Below, in pieces: positions 18,268 to 28,545 of a stretch of DNA of 64,000 nt. Positions within the stretch are counted from its first letter, which is position 1, and every line of letters begins with the position of its first letter. The stretch comes from Bryobacter sp. GTDB taxonomy: Bacteria > Acidobacteriota > Terriglobia > Bryobacterales > Bryobacteraceae. Where the stretch lies: positions 1 through 64,000 of the forward strand of contig JALHNH010000026.1 in assembly GCA_022843625.1 (NCBI GenBank), read 5' to 3'. Under the pieces are notes generated by a model, which had not been told where the DNA came from, searched no databases, and saw only the letters and a program-made list of their open reading frames with translations. The position numbers and the translations under genes are program-made.

Positions 18268-19507
18268 CGAGGATAGTATCTCTCAGCCGGGTGCCGATCA
18301 GAATCCAGCTCAGCACCGCAGCACCATAAAGGCCTGCCATGACGTAAAGCGGAATCGACCAGTCGCCAAACCACTGCACGAGATATGCGAGCACAATCGG
18401 GCTGAGCGTACCGCCAACCTGCCCGGCAGTGTTCATCGTTGCTGTCATCACGGCAGAGTTCTGCTTGCCAACATCAATGCACAGCGAGAAGGCTGCGCCG
18501 AGAGTAAACATGCTCACGCCATAGCTCAAGGCAATGAGGCCTGCTGCGACCTGCGGATCTTGGGCGCGGGCGGCGAAAAACATCGCGGTCATCGAGATGG
18601 AATAAGCGGTACCGGCAACACCGGCACGTCCCCAGGACAAGCCCATGCGTTTGGTCACCACGTCGGTAACGTATCCGCCACACAGAGACGCAGTCGCGGC
18701 AATGATCATCGGGAGGCCGGCGAAGACTTCCATCTGTCCACGGCTCATGCCGCGAATCTCAACCAGGTAGGTGGGCAGCCACGTAATGATGAAGTAAGTG
18801 CCCCAGGAATTAGCAGCGTGGCTGATGCAGATCGGCACAACTACGGGCAGCTTGAAGACATCGCGCCAGTTGCCGTGTCCTGCAACGGGCAAACCACGCT
18901 CGCGCTCGATCAAGGCCACCTCTTCGGGGGAAGCACCAGCCTTGTCGCGCGGCTCATCTCGGAACCACAACCACCACGCAAGAGCCCACACAAAGCCGAC
19001 CATGCCGAATACCAGAAACACATATCGCCAGGGCATCATCGTGCTGAGCCAGCCCACCAGCTTAGGCGTAAAGGCACCAGCCAAAAATGCGCCAGAGAAA
19101 AATATGCCTTGCGCCTTGCCACGCTCGCCGGCCGGAATCCAGCGCGAGAATACGCGGCCAACACAAGGCCATGCGCCTGCTTCTCCAACTCCAAATAAAA
19201 AGCGAATTACGAGCAGCGAGAGGTAGCTCCAGGCTGCGGCAGTGACCATGGTGAATGCGCTCCACCAGGCAACGATACGAGTCAAAACACCCCGGCAGCC
19301 AATCCGGTCGGCCCAGGCTGCAGTGGGAATCTCAAAGACAGCGTAAGCAACCGTGAAGGCACTGAACACATAGCCCATCTCGACTTTGGTGAGATTCAGA
19401 TCTTTCGTGATCTGGGGAGCCACAACACCAATCGCAACTCGATCGAGATAGGTAACACCGGCCAGCAGGACAGTCATCGCAATGACGCGATGGCGCATGG
19501 GAATCAT
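18254..19507 (-). CDS. MFS transporter, anion:cation symporter type
   Basis: A 417-aa major facilitator with 12 predicted helices. The N-terminal half reads YLDRVAIGVVAPQITKDLNL ... EIPTAAWADRIGCR ... FLFGVGEAGAWPCVGRVFSRW, the pattern of the ACS family, which takes up hexuronates, galactonate, glucarate or other organic anions with protons or Na. The start is the ATG at 19507, four bases after the preceding gene's stop; a second ATG lies nine bases in. It sits in the middle of the six-gene operon and overlaps the HerA-like ATPase start by 14 bases. The substrate cannot be set from the sequence alone. Confidence 0.88.
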   Translation of the reverse strand: MIPMRHRVIAMTVLLAGVTYLDRVAIGVVAPQITKDLNLTKVEMGYVFSAFTVAYAVFEIPTAAWADRIGCRGVLTRIVAWWSAFTMVTAAAWSYLSLLVIRFLFGVGEAGAWPCVGRVFSRWIPAGERGKAQGIFFSGAFLAGAFTPKLVGWLSTMMPWRYVFLVFGMVGFVWALAWWLWFRDEPRDKAGASPEEVALIERERGLPVAGHGNWRDVFKLPVVVPICISHAANSWGTYFIITWLPTYLVEIRGMSRGQMEVFAGLPMIIAATASLCGGYVTDVVTKRMGLSWGRAGVAGTAYSISMTAMFFAARAQDPQVAAGLIALSYGVSMFTLGAAFSLCIDVGKQNSAVMTATMNTAGQVGGTLSPIVLAYLVQWFGDWSIPLYVMAGLYGAAVLSWILIGTRLRDTILDGQH

Positions 19508-19510
19508 GTC

Positions 19511-20329
19511 TTATCGATCTGCTTTCTTGAAGCCTGCCGGAATCGCGAACTCGCCTGCCGGAATCGTTGCAGTTGAGAAGGCACTGGACTCAGAAGTAAT
19601 TTCCATCAGGTACTTGCTGTTGCTCGCCCCACCCATAGCGGCCATTGCCTTTTCTGCCATCTCAGCCTGCTTGCCACCGGCTTTTTTCATGGCTTCCATT
19701 TGGGCGCGCATGGCTTGCATCTGAGCCTGCATCTGTTTGGATTTTTCATCGTCACCCGACTTCATCCGGGTGATCTGAAGGACAGGGATCCCATTCACTT
19801 TGGCCATCTGCTTTTGCAGGTCAGCCATCATGCGAGTGCTTCGCGCATCGCCGCTTGCGGGGAAAAGTCCCTTTTCGGCCATCTTGAGTCCGATTGCTTT
19901 TAGCTCCGCTGCTCCGGGCACGTCTGTCGAGACCCACATCTCGTTCTCCATGTTCATCGCCATCGGTTGGCCGGTCATGGTCATCGACATGATGATCTGA
20001 CGGCAATTGAATCCGCCGATGCGCTTCTGCTGGCCGGTATCCTTTACCTCCGCCTTGACGTCCATACCAGACTTTGCGAGGGCTGCGCCTTGTTGTGTGA
20101 TGGACGAGACGCTATAAGTCTTGGCGGCGACATTGATGGATGTTACCGTCTGTGCATCCAGATCGGAAATGATGATGTTTGATCCAGTGTCAATTTTCAT
20201 CTTGTTGCCCTTGATCTTGTGCTTCGTGATGGCCCCCGCTGCCGGGCCGGCTCCTTTGATGGTCGTGGTGTAGCTGAAGTCGGCGCACACTGAGGACGCC
20301 AAAATCACCATAAGAATAGGAATGCGCAT
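19511..20329 (-). CDS. Exported DUF4412-like protein with Met/Gln/Ala-rich segment
   Basis: A 272-aa protein with a short signal peptide (MRIPILMVILASSVCA). A beta-rich domain follows, of the kind that tracks a reporter substrate (KIDTGSNIIISDLDAQTVTS, YSVSSITQ), resembling DUF4412. Residues about 190-235 form a predicted helix with repeated QMQAQMQAMRAQMEAM-type heptads, unusually rich in Met. The C-terminus returns to the beta domain (MEITSESSAFSTATIP). It lies 7 bases after the unknown 292-aa gene and 3 bases before the MFS gene. It is probably periplasmic. A metal-binding role for the Met-rich helix is possible but not shown. Confidence 0.65.
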   Translation of the reverse strand: MRIPILMVILASSVCADFSYTTTIKGAGPAAGAITKHKIKGNKMKIDTGSNIIISDLDAQTVTSINVAAKTYSVSSITQQGAALAKSGMDVKAEVKDTGQQKRIGGFNCRQIIMSMTMTGQPMAMNMENEMWVSTDVPGAAELKAIGLKMAEKGLFPASGDARSTRMMADLQKQMAKVNGIPVLQITRMKSGDDEKSKQMQAQMQAMRAQMEAMKKAGGKQAEMAEKAMAAMGGASNSKYLMEITSESSAFSTATIPAGEFAIPAGFKKADR

Positions 20330-20336
20330 AAGGGTA

Positions 20337-21215
20337 TTAGATTTCTCCTGCTGCTCTTTGAATCAAACTGCGTGACACCGATTGTATGCCCGTATGCTCC
20401 ATGTAGTTTGTACTGATATCGAGAAAAGCTGCCAGCAAATCGAATTTGCCCTCGCTGAAGTCAATCACCCCGCGCATCTGGTCCAGCACCTTGTCGAGGG
20501 TAATGCCGCGGTCTGACGCAAAACTGGAAAGATACGAATGAAACGCACCGAGGCCACTTTTGACAAAGGGCAGCGCTTCCCCTCCCGGAACCACGCCCTG
20601 TATGCCTTTGTAAATTGGGCTTTTGGCCAGATCGTCCACGCTCCAGCCAGAGGCAGAATCCATCAGCTTCTGTGCGTAATCCGGGCCCAAAGGAATCAAC
20701 CCGTCAAAAACTGCGATACCGCAAAGACGAATCAGGTTCTCCTTCTCATAAGATTTAACCGCACCCATGAAGTCAGAAATACTATCGCCTGGGAATCCGT
20801 TCGTATAACAGAAGGCCACCATTTCGGCGACAAGCTTGAGTCCAAGATCCACCGTCTGAGCCTGGTCTTCCTTCGGAGTTAATTTGGAAAGGAAGCTCAG
20901 AATGCCTACTTTCTCTCCCAACATGTGAGCCATAGACGCCAGACCCACTTTGCCACCCGCACTATCTACCATCTGATAAATCGAAACTGCGCGCTGGTAG
21001 CCCTCATTCGGATCCGCATAGAGCGTCAAAGCCCGTTGCCTCACCTGACCAATGAAGCCTGCGTCAGACTCACCCGTGACATAGCGGATCGTATTGTCAA
21101 AACCCGTCGTGTTCTGCCACTGCCCGGGTGCGGCAAAATCCAGCAGCCCAAGAACGCGCACCGTCATCCCGCTACTGGGTAATTCATCGACAAGTTGGTC
21201 GATTGCTTTGCTCAT
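20337..21215 (-). CDS. Conserved-looking protein of unknown function
   Basis: I do not recognise this 292-aa protein. It has no signal peptide and no clear membrane helix. It appears mainly alpha-helical, with a Gly/aromatic-containing middle (MVAFCYTNGFPGDSISDFMG) and few charged clusters. The opening MSKAIDQLVDELPSSGMTVRVLGLLDF suggests a cytoplasmic start. Its ATG overlaps the stop of the lipoprotein gene by one base, and it is followed 7 bases later by the DUF4412-like gene, so it belongs to the six-gene operon. Codon use matches the neighbours. Confidence 0.75.
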   Translation of the reverse strand: MSKAIDQLVDELPSSGMTVRVLGLLDFAAPGQWQNTTGFDNTIRYVTGESDAGFIGQVRQRALTLYADPNEGYQRAVSIYQMVDSAGGKVGLASMAHMLGEKVGILSFLSKLTPKEDQAQTVDLGLKLVAEMVAFCYTNGFPGDSISDFMGAVKSYEKENLIRLCGIAVFDGLIPLGPDYAQKLMDSASGWSVDDLAKSPIYKGIQGVVPGGEALPFVKSGLGAFHSYLSSFASDRGITLDKVLDQMRGVIDFSEGKFDLLAAFLDISTNYMEHTGIQSVSRSLIQRAAGEI

Positions 21216-21652
21216 TACTTGAGACCTCCGAGTTGAAATTGATTGAGCCAGGCTTCACGCTCTTGCGCCGTAAAGCCAGGATCGATAGACCGCACCTGTA
21301 CCTGATAGCGATTGGCAACCAGGATTGCAGTGCCTAATGAGCCAACCGTGGCAGACGGGTGGCCGGCAATCGTACGGGCACCAGGCTTAAACTTCTCGCG
21401 GGCACTGGGATTGGAGTCAGTGTCAGATATTGAGAGTTGCGCCATCTTCTTGCCGTCCTTCAACAGGTCGGCCTGGGCATAGCCTTCTTTTTCCTGAGTG
21501 AACTGAACAGTAAGCCCGGCAGAGGGCTTGGGAAAAGCGCTATTGAAATTTTTGCCAGGCGCAATCTGGGGTTCTGGTGATGGGCCCGACCGGGAACAGT
21601 ACACTAGCACGAGGGTGAGGGCCAAGGCGAGCAGGAGTGCAATTTTTTTCAT
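21215..21652 (-). CDS. Putative small lipoprotein
   Basis: A 145-aa protein with a lipoprotein-like N-terminus: MKKIALLLALALTLVLVYC with Cys at 19. The -1 residue is Tyr, which departs from the usual small residue of a lipobox, so lipidation is uncertain. The mature part is hydrophilic with a predicted alpha/beta domain (LTVQFTQEKEGYAQADLL ... ILVANRYQVQVRS). It is the first gene of the 21652-14933 operon, translationally coupled to the unknown 292-aa gene by a TAATG overlap. The 44 bases before its start, shared with the divergent zinc-ribbon gene, must hold the operon promoter. Confidence 0.75.
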   Translation of the reverse strand: MKKIALLLALALTLVLVYCSRSGPSPEPQIAPGKNFNSAFPKPSAGLTVQFTQEKEGYAQADLLKDGKKMAQLSISDTDSNPSAREKFKPGARTIAGHPSATVGSLGTAILVANRYQVQVRSIDPGFTAQEREAWLNQFQLGGLK

Positions 21653-21696
21653 TGTGAGTACTTGTGATTTATACTATCTTGTTGGAACCTAAAGAC

Positions 21697-21891
21697 ATGT
21701 TTCCTTCAGATCACAGACTTGGAGACACTGTAGACGATTTCTGTGTCAAGTGTAAGCGACTAACGAACCACAACATCGTCTCGCTTGTGGGAACGACGCC
21801 TGCAAAGGTGCGTTGTTGTACCTGTTATGGCGATCACGACTTTCTAAACGAAGTCGCCCCTCCCCCAAAACCTCGCAAAGCGGCCGGCTAG
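21697..21891 (+). CDS. Small zinc-ribbon-like protein
   Basis: A 64-aa protein with two Cys pairs, CVKC and CCTC, separated by about 23 residues (DDFCVKCKRLTNHN ... KVRCCTCYGDHDF), the spacing of a rubredoxin-like knuckle. The C-terminus is Pro/Lys-rich. I choose the ATG at 21697 over an in-frame GTG at 21664, because the extra 11 residues (MIYTILLEPKD) are unlikely and the GTG sits in the short divergent spacer. The gene ends one base before the stop of the convergent APC permease. The function is unknown; RNA-, DNA- or protein-binding are all possible. Confidence 0.75.
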   Translation: MFPSDHRLGDTVDDFCVKCKRLTNHNIVSLVGTTPAKVRCCTCYGDHDFLNEVAPPPKPRKAAG

Positions 21892-21892
21892 G

Positions 21893-24121
21893 TTAACTCT
21901 TGCCGAGATCGGTCTGCAACTGCTTCACTACTTCTTCTTTGCCCGACTTGTCGATTTCTTCATCCAGTCTGCGCAGGGCTACGCCCACGATGTCGCGGTG
22001 ATGCAACCGGCTGCCCAGTTGCTCATCGCTTGAGAGCTTGAGCCAGATCTCGTGTAGCAAATCGACATCTTCAGGCCACAGGCGTGGCGGGTGAGGCCCA
22101 AGGTTTACAAAGACGCTCGTGCGGCCTTCGGCAATGATCTCAAGTGAAAACGGGTGCTTCGGGTCGGGAAGGCCTTCCCAGGCAAGTCCGATTCTGCGAG
22201 CCAATTCTTCGCTGGCCATCTTGGCACTCACACCCGACACAAGCCGCGAAGCCTTGAGCTTGTGCGCAGTCTGAACCATCGCCTCAAAGGGGTCCACGGC
22301 AGGAACCACCACAAGGTCCACGTGCTTGCCTTCTTTTTCGGCCACCTCAACCACCTTGGAAAAAAGTTCCTGTTCGTAGCTGGTGAAGAGTTGCTCCTGG
22401 GAAAGATCATGTTCGCCAGTACCGATTGCGACTGGCCGAACAGTCATCACGACGATGTCGTGGCGGCGCAGGTTGGTTTTCTCAAGAACTTTCTTCAGGT
22501 GCTCCATATTGCGCCAACCACGCACCGCGACAAGCACACACCCAGGCCGCGCCTCGAGACTATCCGAGGTCACCTCAACCTGATGTTCGAGATTGAATTG
22601 CTCCAGCCCCTTCACCTTGCGCTTCTGCTTCTGACGGTTTACGTACTCGCTGAACGTAAAAAGCAAAAACAAAACCACAGTGAAAGTGATGCCATAAACA
22701 GTGGCCACCTTCTTTGAAATCAAGTTGGCGATAGCGATCAAAAAGAGCGAAGCGGTCATCGCGGCAAGGCCAAAGGGAATTTCCTTACCGCCAATCTTGA
22801 AATTGAAAGGGAACTTGTATTCCTGATCATGGCGCTGGAAGCGAAGCGCAAGGACGCCCATTGCTTTCATGAAGAAGCTCCAGACAACGCCAAACGCATA
22901 AGCTTCGCCAAGGAGATAGACGTCGCCGCGCGAGCCGATAATCGTCACGATCTGCAGGATTGTAATCAGGTGAATGATACGTGCGCTGGTACCGAACTTC
23001 GCGTGCGGCTTTCGGAACCACTTGAGCAACACTCCATCCTCGGCAACACGATTCAAGACTCCGTTGGCACCAATAATCGAAGTGTTGACGGCACCGCTGA
23101 GGATCAGCGTACCTACGATGACGACGAAAACGTGGAATGCATATTTCAGCAGCGGGTCACCTTCAAGGCTCATCGCCATGCCGCCGATCAGGTTGTCGTA
23201 ATACTTGGGGCGTATCGCGTCGGGAATAATCATCACCGCGAGCAGCGAAATGAAGCCCGTTGAAATCACTGCATAGAAGCAAACGATGTTGCTTGTGATC
23301 TTCAGGTTCTTCATCTTGGGATATGCGATTTCACGATAGACCTGGGCAAGGGTCTCAAATCCGCTCATCGCAAGCAGACTGTGGCCAAATGCAATCAAGA
23401 GTCCAACAGCGGCAAGATTGGGCCAGAAACTTCCTTCAAACCACCCGAGCGATTCTTTAGTGAAGCGAAGGTTCTCGAGCGTTGGCCCCGGCGGCAAAGG
23501 GGCTCCCCCTCGAACGATCAGCGTGTAGATGCTCCAAATCATCAGCATGCCCACCATCACCGTTGTGATTTGCATGATGCGAAGAGCCTTGTGAGAACTC
23601 TCGTGAATGCCCTTGATGTTTGAGTACCAGAAATAGAGGGTGACAGCCACACCGAATGCAGCCGCAAACATGGGTGGGTCTACGTGGTAGCCGTTGCCCA
23701 TCTTCTCGAAGGTTTCGTTCAGAAGATGCCCCAGATATTGCCCTGCTGCCACTGACGAAATCGGCCCTGTCAGAATGTAATCGACAATCAGCGCACTCAC
23801 ACTGATTTTGGCCATCAGGGGGCCGAGCGCATCGCGGACAACAACATAAACGCCGCCGCGGACAAACATGCTGCAACTCTCCATATACACGCTGCGAACA
23901 GCAAAACTGTAGAGCATGACGGCGAGTATGAACCAGGGAGCACTTTTGCCAATGGCCTGTTCGGTGATGCCACCGATGTAGAACATGGTGGATGCCATAT
24001 CGCTCAGCACAATCGCAGCCCCGCGCCAGAAGCTGATGAAAGAAAGAGCTACAGTTGTGGCGACGACTACCTTGGTTGTAGTGGAACTGTGAGAAGACGG
24101 GTCAGAAGCGGGAATGGACAT
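21893..24121 (-). CDS. APC-superfamily permease with C-terminal Usp-like domain
   Basis: A 742-aa transporter. Residues about 20-495 hold 12 helices of the amino acid-polyamine-organocation fold (ALSFISFWRGAAIVLSDMAS near the first unwound helix, then GGVYVVVRDALGP and ILSGAVNTSIIGANGVLNR). The remaining 245 residues are soluble, with a universal-stress/nucleotide-binding-like beta-alpha pattern (GCVLVAVRGWRNMEHLKKVL, HVDLVVVPAVDP). Such tails may sense nucleotide or potassium status. The start is the ATG at 24121; a TTG three codons earlier is less likely. The substrate is unknown, with amino acids or K the usual options. Confidence 0.85.
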   Translation of the reverse strand: MSIPASDPSSHSSTTTKVVVATTVALSFISFWRGAAIVLSDMASTMFYIGGITEQAIGKSAPWFILAVMLYSFAVRSVYMESCSMFVRGGVYVVVRDALGPLMAKISVSALIVDYILTGPISSVAAGQYLGHLLNETFEKMGNGYHVDPPMFAAAFGVAVTLYFWYSNIKGIHESSHKALRIMQITTVMVGMLMIWSIYTLIVRGGAPLPPGPTLENLRFTKESLGWFEGSFWPNLAAVGLLIAFGHSLLAMSGFETLAQVYREIAYPKMKNLKITSNIVCFYAVISTGFISLLAVMIIPDAIRPKYYDNLIGGMAMSLEGDPLLKYAFHVFVVIVGTLILSGAVNTSIIGANGVLNRVAEDGVLLKWFRKPHAKFGTSARIIHLITILQIVTIIGSRGDVYLLGEAYAFGVVWSFFMKAMGVLALRFQRHDQEYKFPFNFKIGGKEIPFGLAAMTASLFLIAIANLISKKVATVYGITFTVVLFLLFTFSEYVNRQKQKRKVKGLEQFNLEHQVEVTSDSLEARPGCVLVAVRGWRNMEHLKKVLEKTNLRRHDIVVMTVRPVAIGTGEHDLSQEQLFTSYEQELFSKVVEVAEKEGKHVDLVVVPAVDPFEAMVQTAHKLKASRLVSGVSAKMASEELARRIGLAWEGLPDPKHPFSLEIIAEGRTSVFVNLGPHPPRLWPEDVDLLHEIWLKLSSDEQLGSRLHHRDIVGVALRRLDEEIDKSGKEEVVKQLQTDLGKS

Positions 24122-24172
24122 AATTTGCAAACCGAATGACCGGCTCGCAACTTTTATTCTAGGCTGAAATCG

Positions 24173-25333
24173 ATGGAACTGGAAGCTGATCGCGAATTGG
24201 CAACAAGAATCGTAGAGCGACTGCAGGGGGCTGGATACACAGCCTACTGGGTAGGCGGCTGTGTGCGTGATCAGTTGATGGGGCGCAAACCGAAAGACTT
24301 CGATGTCGCTACCTCAGCCAAACCAGAAGTGGTGTTAGGTCTCTTCCCAGGAGCACAGCTCGTCGGGGCCAGCTTCGGCGTGGTGCTTCACGGTGGAGGC
24401 ATCGAGATCGCAACCTTCCGCTCTGAAGGCAATTACCGCGACGGACGAAGACCGGAGGAAATTCGTTATGAAACCGAAGCCGCTCTGGATGCAACACGCA
24501 GAGACTTCACCATCAACGCCATCTTCTACGATCCCGTAAGCAATGAGACGATCGATTTTGTTGGCGGAAAGTCAGACCTTGAGGCCGGAGTAGTTCGGGC
24601 CATTGGCGACCCTCATGTGCGCTTTGGCGAAGATCACCTGCGGCTGTTGCGGGCAGTACGTTTTGCGGCTCGCTTTCGATTCGCGCTCGAAGCGAAGACC
24701 TTTGCCGCGATGACTGAGATGGCTTCGCTGATCGTCAAGATCGCAGGCGAACGATTGCACGATGAAATGCGCCGCATTCTGACAGGCCCAAACCTCGATC
24801 TGGCCTGGAAGCACCTGAGCGAATCGGGCCTCATGCGCGCAATGGTTCCCGAAGCGAAAGCAGGCTTCCGGCTCACCAGTCTCAGCGGCGCAGTGAGTGT
24901 AAGCCTCGGGTGGGCAGCGCTGCTCGAAGGTGTCGAAGATGCCAACCCTGTCTACCGGCGCTTCCGCTTCTCGGAAGAAGAAAAACATGCCTGCGCAGAC
25001 CTTCTGGCAAACGAGGATCGATTCCGCACCCTATCGCAGATGTCACTTTCACACCTCAAGCGATTCTTGCGTCGCGCCAATATCAACGACCACCTGGAAT
25101 TGCATCGCGCCACTCATGGGGAAACCAGTGCGTATCGATTTGCCAGCGAGATGGTGGCCAGCTTGGGCCCCGAAATTCTGTTCCCCGCCCCTTTGATTGA
25201 CGGCAGAGACCTGATCGCGCTTGGCCTCGAGCCCGGGCCGCGCTTTAGCCAGATTCTGAAGCAGGTGGAAGATGCGCAACTCGAAGGCCGTATTCAGTCG
25301 AAAGAAGAAGCCCTCAGGCTAGCTGTCGCGTAA
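24173..25333 (+). CDS. cca: CCA tRNA nucleotidyltransferase
   Basis: Adds or repairs the CCA end of tRNAs. The 386-aa protein carries the class II nucleotidyltransferase head: [13 protein letters not shown] (GG at 28-29), the catalytic KDFDVAT (41-47), then the template block [17 protein letters not shown] and [15 protein letters not shown]. The RNA-binding neck follows ([20 protein letters not shown]). There is no HD domain, so it is the shorter form rather than the E. coli type; a poly(A) polymerase role cannot be excluded. It is divergent from the APC permease with 51 bases between and overlaps the SDR gene tail to tail by 15 bases. Confidence 0.93.
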   Translation: MELEADRELATRIVERLQGAGYTAYWVGGCVRDQLMGRKPKDFDVATSAKPEVVLGLFPGAQLVGASFGVVLHGGGIEIATFRSEGNYRDGRRPEEIRYETEAALDATRRDFTINAIFYDPVSNETIDFVGGKSDLEAGVVRAIGDPHVRFGEDHLRLLRAVRFAARFRFALEAKTFAAMTEMASLIVKIAGERLHDEMRRILTGPNLDLAWKHLSESGLMRAMVPEAKAGFRLTSLSGAVSVSLGWAALLEGVEDANPVYRRFRFSEEEKHACADLLANEDRFRTLSQMSLSHLKRFLRRANINDHLELHRATHGETSAYRFASEMVASLGPEILFPAPLIDGRDLIALGLEPGPRFSQILKQVEDAQLEGRIQSKEEALRLAVA

Positions 25334-26065
25334 TGCTGCCGTCATGTCCATGCCAAAGGCCGTCATCGCCCCATCCACCGGGATCACGGCTCCAGTGAGG
25401 TAGCTGGCGACAGGCATACAGAGAAACGCTACAACAGCGGCAATCTCCTCTGGCTGCCCAATTCTCCCAAGCGGCGTTCGCTCTTCAATCACGCGCATCG
25501 CCCGTTCACTGATCTGAATTTTGGCAGTCAGGGGAGTGGCCACCCAGCCCGGTGCAACGGTGTTCACGCGAATCTTGTCTTTGGCCCATTCAACGGCAAG
25601 GTAGCGAGAGATGTGAGATGCCGCAGCCTTGGTCATCGCATAAGCAGCGCCGGAGCCAACCGATACAGTACCGGCAACGCTGCCGATGTTTACGACGCTG
25701 GCATGCCCGCTCTTCTTCAACCGGGGATGCAATAACCGCGATAGCTCATGCATGCTTGTCGAATTGGTCCGCTGCACAAACTCAAAGTCCTCGAGACTGA
25801 ACTCGATCGTTGGCTTGCGGATGTTCGTACCTGCGTTGTTTACCAGGATGTCCAGGCTGTCCCAATCCTCAGGTAGCGCGGCAAGCACCGCCTCCCGGCC
25901 TGCAACGGTTGATACATCCGCTTCTATGCCACCGGGGCTTGCTTCCAGCGAAGCGCTCACCACCGTCGCGCCCTGGCGGGTGAGCTCTTCGACAATGGCC
26001 AGGCCAATACCGCTCGAGCCACCTGTCACCAGGGCCCGATATCCGTTCAGATTCCATGCATTCAT
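25319..26065 (-). CDS. Short-chain dehydrogenase/reductase
   Basis: A 248-aa classical SDR. The cofactor motif is [15 protein letters not shown] (residues 14-28), with NNAGTN, the catalytic Ser in VVNIGSVAG, and YAMTK (Tyr and Lys of the active site). The C-terminal [21 protein letters not shown] ... GAVIPVDGA is typical of the FabG/tropinone-reductase-like branch. The start ATG overlaps the stop of the PIG-L gene by four bases (ATGA), so the two are co-translated. The 3' end overlaps cca by 15 bases. The substrate is unknown. Confidence 0.92.
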   Translation of the reverse strand: MNAWNLNGYRALVTGGSSGIGLAIVEELTRQGATVVSASLEASPGGIEADVSTVAGREAVLAALPEDWDSLDILVNNAGTNIRKPTIEFSLEDFEFVQRTNSTSMHELSRLLHPRLKKSGHASVVNIGSVAGTVSVGSGAAYAMTKAAASHISRYLAVEWAKDKIRVNTVAPGWVATPLTAKIQISERAMRVIEERTPLGRIGQPEEIAAVVAFLCMPVASYLTGAVIPVDGAMTAFGMDMTAALRDS

Positions 26066-28515
26066 TTAGAGTTTGTCTTTCGCCATCTAGAGTCTGCCGC
26101 ACCGAGGCTTACCAGATTGGCAACAATCCGAGCCGCCCCAGGCACGGCAAAGGGAAGCTGCCGGTACCAGGCTAGCGAGCAATAAACATAAAGCCCCTTG
26201 CCGTAGCGGGCCTGCATCCAGACCCCGCGTTGTGGCGCTTGCCCCTGATCCTGAGTCTCTATCATCGGCTGCCATTCTGGTGCCCAGGTTGCAAAAAATT
26301 TAGAGCCCCGTTGCTCCACCCAGCCTTCAAAGTCGGCCTTGGTGATGCGATTGGGCGATTCAAAAACCACGTCATTGGCTGCAAGAATCGTTACCGGAGC
26401 ATCTTCCTCGCTGGTCTCTTCAGCCCCGCGGCCCTGTGTGTAAGGGAATGGGCCAAAGTTTTTGTCGTATTCCTGAGTCTGGTACTGAACAATCAAAGCC
26501 CCTCCCTGGTTTACATAATCGAGCATCCTCGAATTATGCCGCTTCAGGTCCTCCCGTGCGGCATAGGCGCGGATGCCCACCAGAATCGTCGAGTACTTCG
26601 AGAGATCCCCCGTTGCAAGAGTAGATTCGTTGAGCAGATCCACCGGGATGCCTAACTGTCGAAGGCCCTCGGGCATCTCATCTCCGCTGCCCATGATGTA
26701 GCCCACTTTCAGCCCGGTGGCAATCTTCACATCCACAGCGCGTAGAGCATGTGTGGAGGGCTGGCTCCAGTAGAGAACCCGGAATCCGGGTTGAGTAATC
26801 GGTTGAAAGCTCGAACTATATTCGAGATCTCCGATCTTTGCAAAAGCAGTAATCGGATAGTCCTGCGATGCGAGCCGCTCCGGAAGCCGAAGCCGCAGCT
26901 GGATTCGGGCTTCTTCTTTCTCTTTGGCGAGATCAAAACCGGGGGCGTCGCCGATCAGGCTGAAGCCGGCAGGCAGGCGCAACTGCAATTGGCCTTTTTG
27001 ACGCAGCATCGAAAGATTGCGGATCGTAACGCTTAGTTCGTATTCGCGCTTGCCGATCGGCGCAAGCCCAAAACTGCTTTCGAACTGCACGCTGACAGGA
27101 GGCCCGATCGCGAGCGTCTGTCGCTGTGCACCTATACGCGGATCAACGCTGCTGGTCTCGAATTCCGACTCCAAGGTGACTTCATTTCCCCGATAGGTGA
27201 AACTAACCAGCCCACGGATGCCGGAATCCGGAACCACCCGGCCGAGCAGGTTCGGATCGCTCAGTTGATACATGGCATCACGAACCGATGGCCGGCTCCA
27301 AAAGGCAGAGGTCGATTTGGCGTCGCTCAATACTTTTAGCGGATAAACTCCGCCAGAATCGGGCTGACCAATCTCGATGGGCCCTTTGACGCCATAGCGA
27401 ATCCCATCTACTTTCGTATTGCCGCGTTGGTGCAAGACCATTCGCCCTTTAAGCGCCTGCCCTGGCTGCGCCACCTGCAACGTCTCGATCGGACGAAACA
27501 TCGCAAAGGGCCCAGTGACCGGTTGGTCGGGCTCAACGAGTGCCTCAAACTCAAGCCCCAGCGACAGAGCCAGCGCTTTTGCGAGCAGCTTGCGGCGCTC
27601 AGGCAGCCGCTGCCAGGCGTGTGCCAACTGTGGGGCAAGTGCTTCAGGCTCGAGCGGATTAAACAGTCTCACTAAAGCAGCAATGTTCTCGTCCTCTACC
27701 TTGTGTGGCACACGATCGAGCACAGAAGTCTCGGAATCCGCCATGCCGAGACTTGACCCTTCAAGCTTGAGATAAGCCCATACCGGCCCGGGCCGCGGGA
27801 TGTTTCCAGCCATACCCTGACTGCGATGCCAGCGATAGCCGTCGCGGCCAATCTGCGCATAGCTGCGCCCCAGCACTGCATCGTATTCACCGGTGTTGAT
27901 CTTGAGCGTTATTGGCTCCCCTTCGCGCCAATTCGTCGTGTAAAGTTTAAGCGGCCGCCAGCCGGCAATCGCACTTTCACGAAAGGCTCGTTTGGCCATA
28001 CGGCCGGCCGTCTGATGGTGGCCATGGCCGTCCCGCTCACTTTCATTGAAGCGGCTGATGATGATGTGTGGCTTTACGTCCCGAGTGATGCGCACCACAT
28101 CGGCGAGCAATTCTTCTTCTTTCCATTGCGTGAGAGCTTCACGAATGTTCTTCGAAAATCCGTAATCAACTGCGCGGGTGAATCGCACATCCACGCCGTA
28201 GTACTGCGCTGCCTTCAACATCTCAACGGTTCGCAGGGCACCGAGGGCTTCAAAGAAATCGCCACTCACCACATTGGCCCCGCCCTCACCGCGATTGAGA
28301 ATCAACATCGTGACATGAGCACCAAGCCCACGGCTCAAATAAGTCAGCAGTGCGGGATCTTCGTCGTCCGGGTGGGCGGTGACGTAAAGAATGCGCGCGT
28401 CGGTAGACAGTTGCTTGAGTGAATGACGCAGGCCAGCCACTCCACGGTCCTCCGGCAGCACCTCAGCACCGGGGAGTAATGAGAGCAAAGCAAGCAAACA
28501 GAAAAGAACACGCAT
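26062..28515 (-). CDS. Secreted PIG-L (LmbE-like) deacetylase, large form
   Basis: An 817-aa exported protein. A signal peptide ([19 protein letters not shown]) is followed by a PIG-L zinc deacetylase domain: [19 protein letters not shown] (the HPDDE motif, about 45) and [15 protein letters not shown] (third metal site). About 550 residues follow, predicted as beta-sandwich and a C-terminal Rossmann-like block ([20 protein letters not shown]). PIG-L enzymes remove N-acetyl groups from amino sugars; large secreted versions are common in this phylum. I start at the ATG at 28515, since the earlier one at 28551 would run into cbiM. It is followed by the SDR with a 4-base overlap. Confidence 0.9.
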   Translation of the reverse strand: MRVLFCLLALLSLLPGAEVLPEDRGVAGLRHSLKQLSTDARILYVTAHPDDEDPALLTYLSRGLGAHVTMLILNRGEGGANVVSGDFFEALGALRTVEMLKAAQYYGVDVRFTRAVDYGFSKNIREALTQWKEEELLADVVRITRDVKPHIIISRFNESERDGHGHHQTAGRMAKRAFRESAIAGWRPLKLYTTNWREGEPITLKINTGEYDAVLGRSYAQIGRDGYRWHRSQGMAGNIPRPGPVWAYLKLEGSSLGMADSETSVLDRVPHKVEDENIAALVRLFNPLEPEALAPQLAHAWQRLPERRKLLAKALALSLGLEFEALVEPDQPVTGPFAMFRPIETLQVAQPGQALKGRMVLHQRGNTKVDGIRYGVKGPIEIGQPDSGGVYPLKVLSDAKSTSAFWSRPSVRDAMYQLSDPNLLGRVVPDSGIRGLVSFTYRGNEVTLESEFETSSVDPRIGAQRQTLAIGPPVSVQFESSFGLAPIGKREYELSVTIRNLSMLRQKGQLQLRLPAGFSLIGDAPGFDLAKEKEEARIQLRLRLPERLASQDYPITAFAKIGDLEYSSSFQPITQPGFRVLYWSQPSTHALRAVDVKIATGLKVGYIMGSGDEMPEGLRQLGIPVDLLNESTLATGDLSKYSTILVGIRAYAAREDLKRHNSRMLDYVNQGGALIVQYQTQEYDKNFGPFPYTQGRGAEETSEEDAPVTILAANDVVFESPNRITKADFEGWVEQRGSKFFATWAPEWQPMIETQDQGQAPQRGVWMQARYGKGLYVYCSLAWYRQLPFAVPGAARIVANLVSLGAADSRWRKTNSK

Positions 28516-28545
28516 GATCTGCCATGTTAACTTTGAAACAAGTTC

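Noticed and set aside
28511-28535. dif-like text (CGCATGA ... ATGTTAA)
   Set aside because: The two half-sites are 6 instead of 8 bases apart and the sequence is explained by the PIG-L start codon region.
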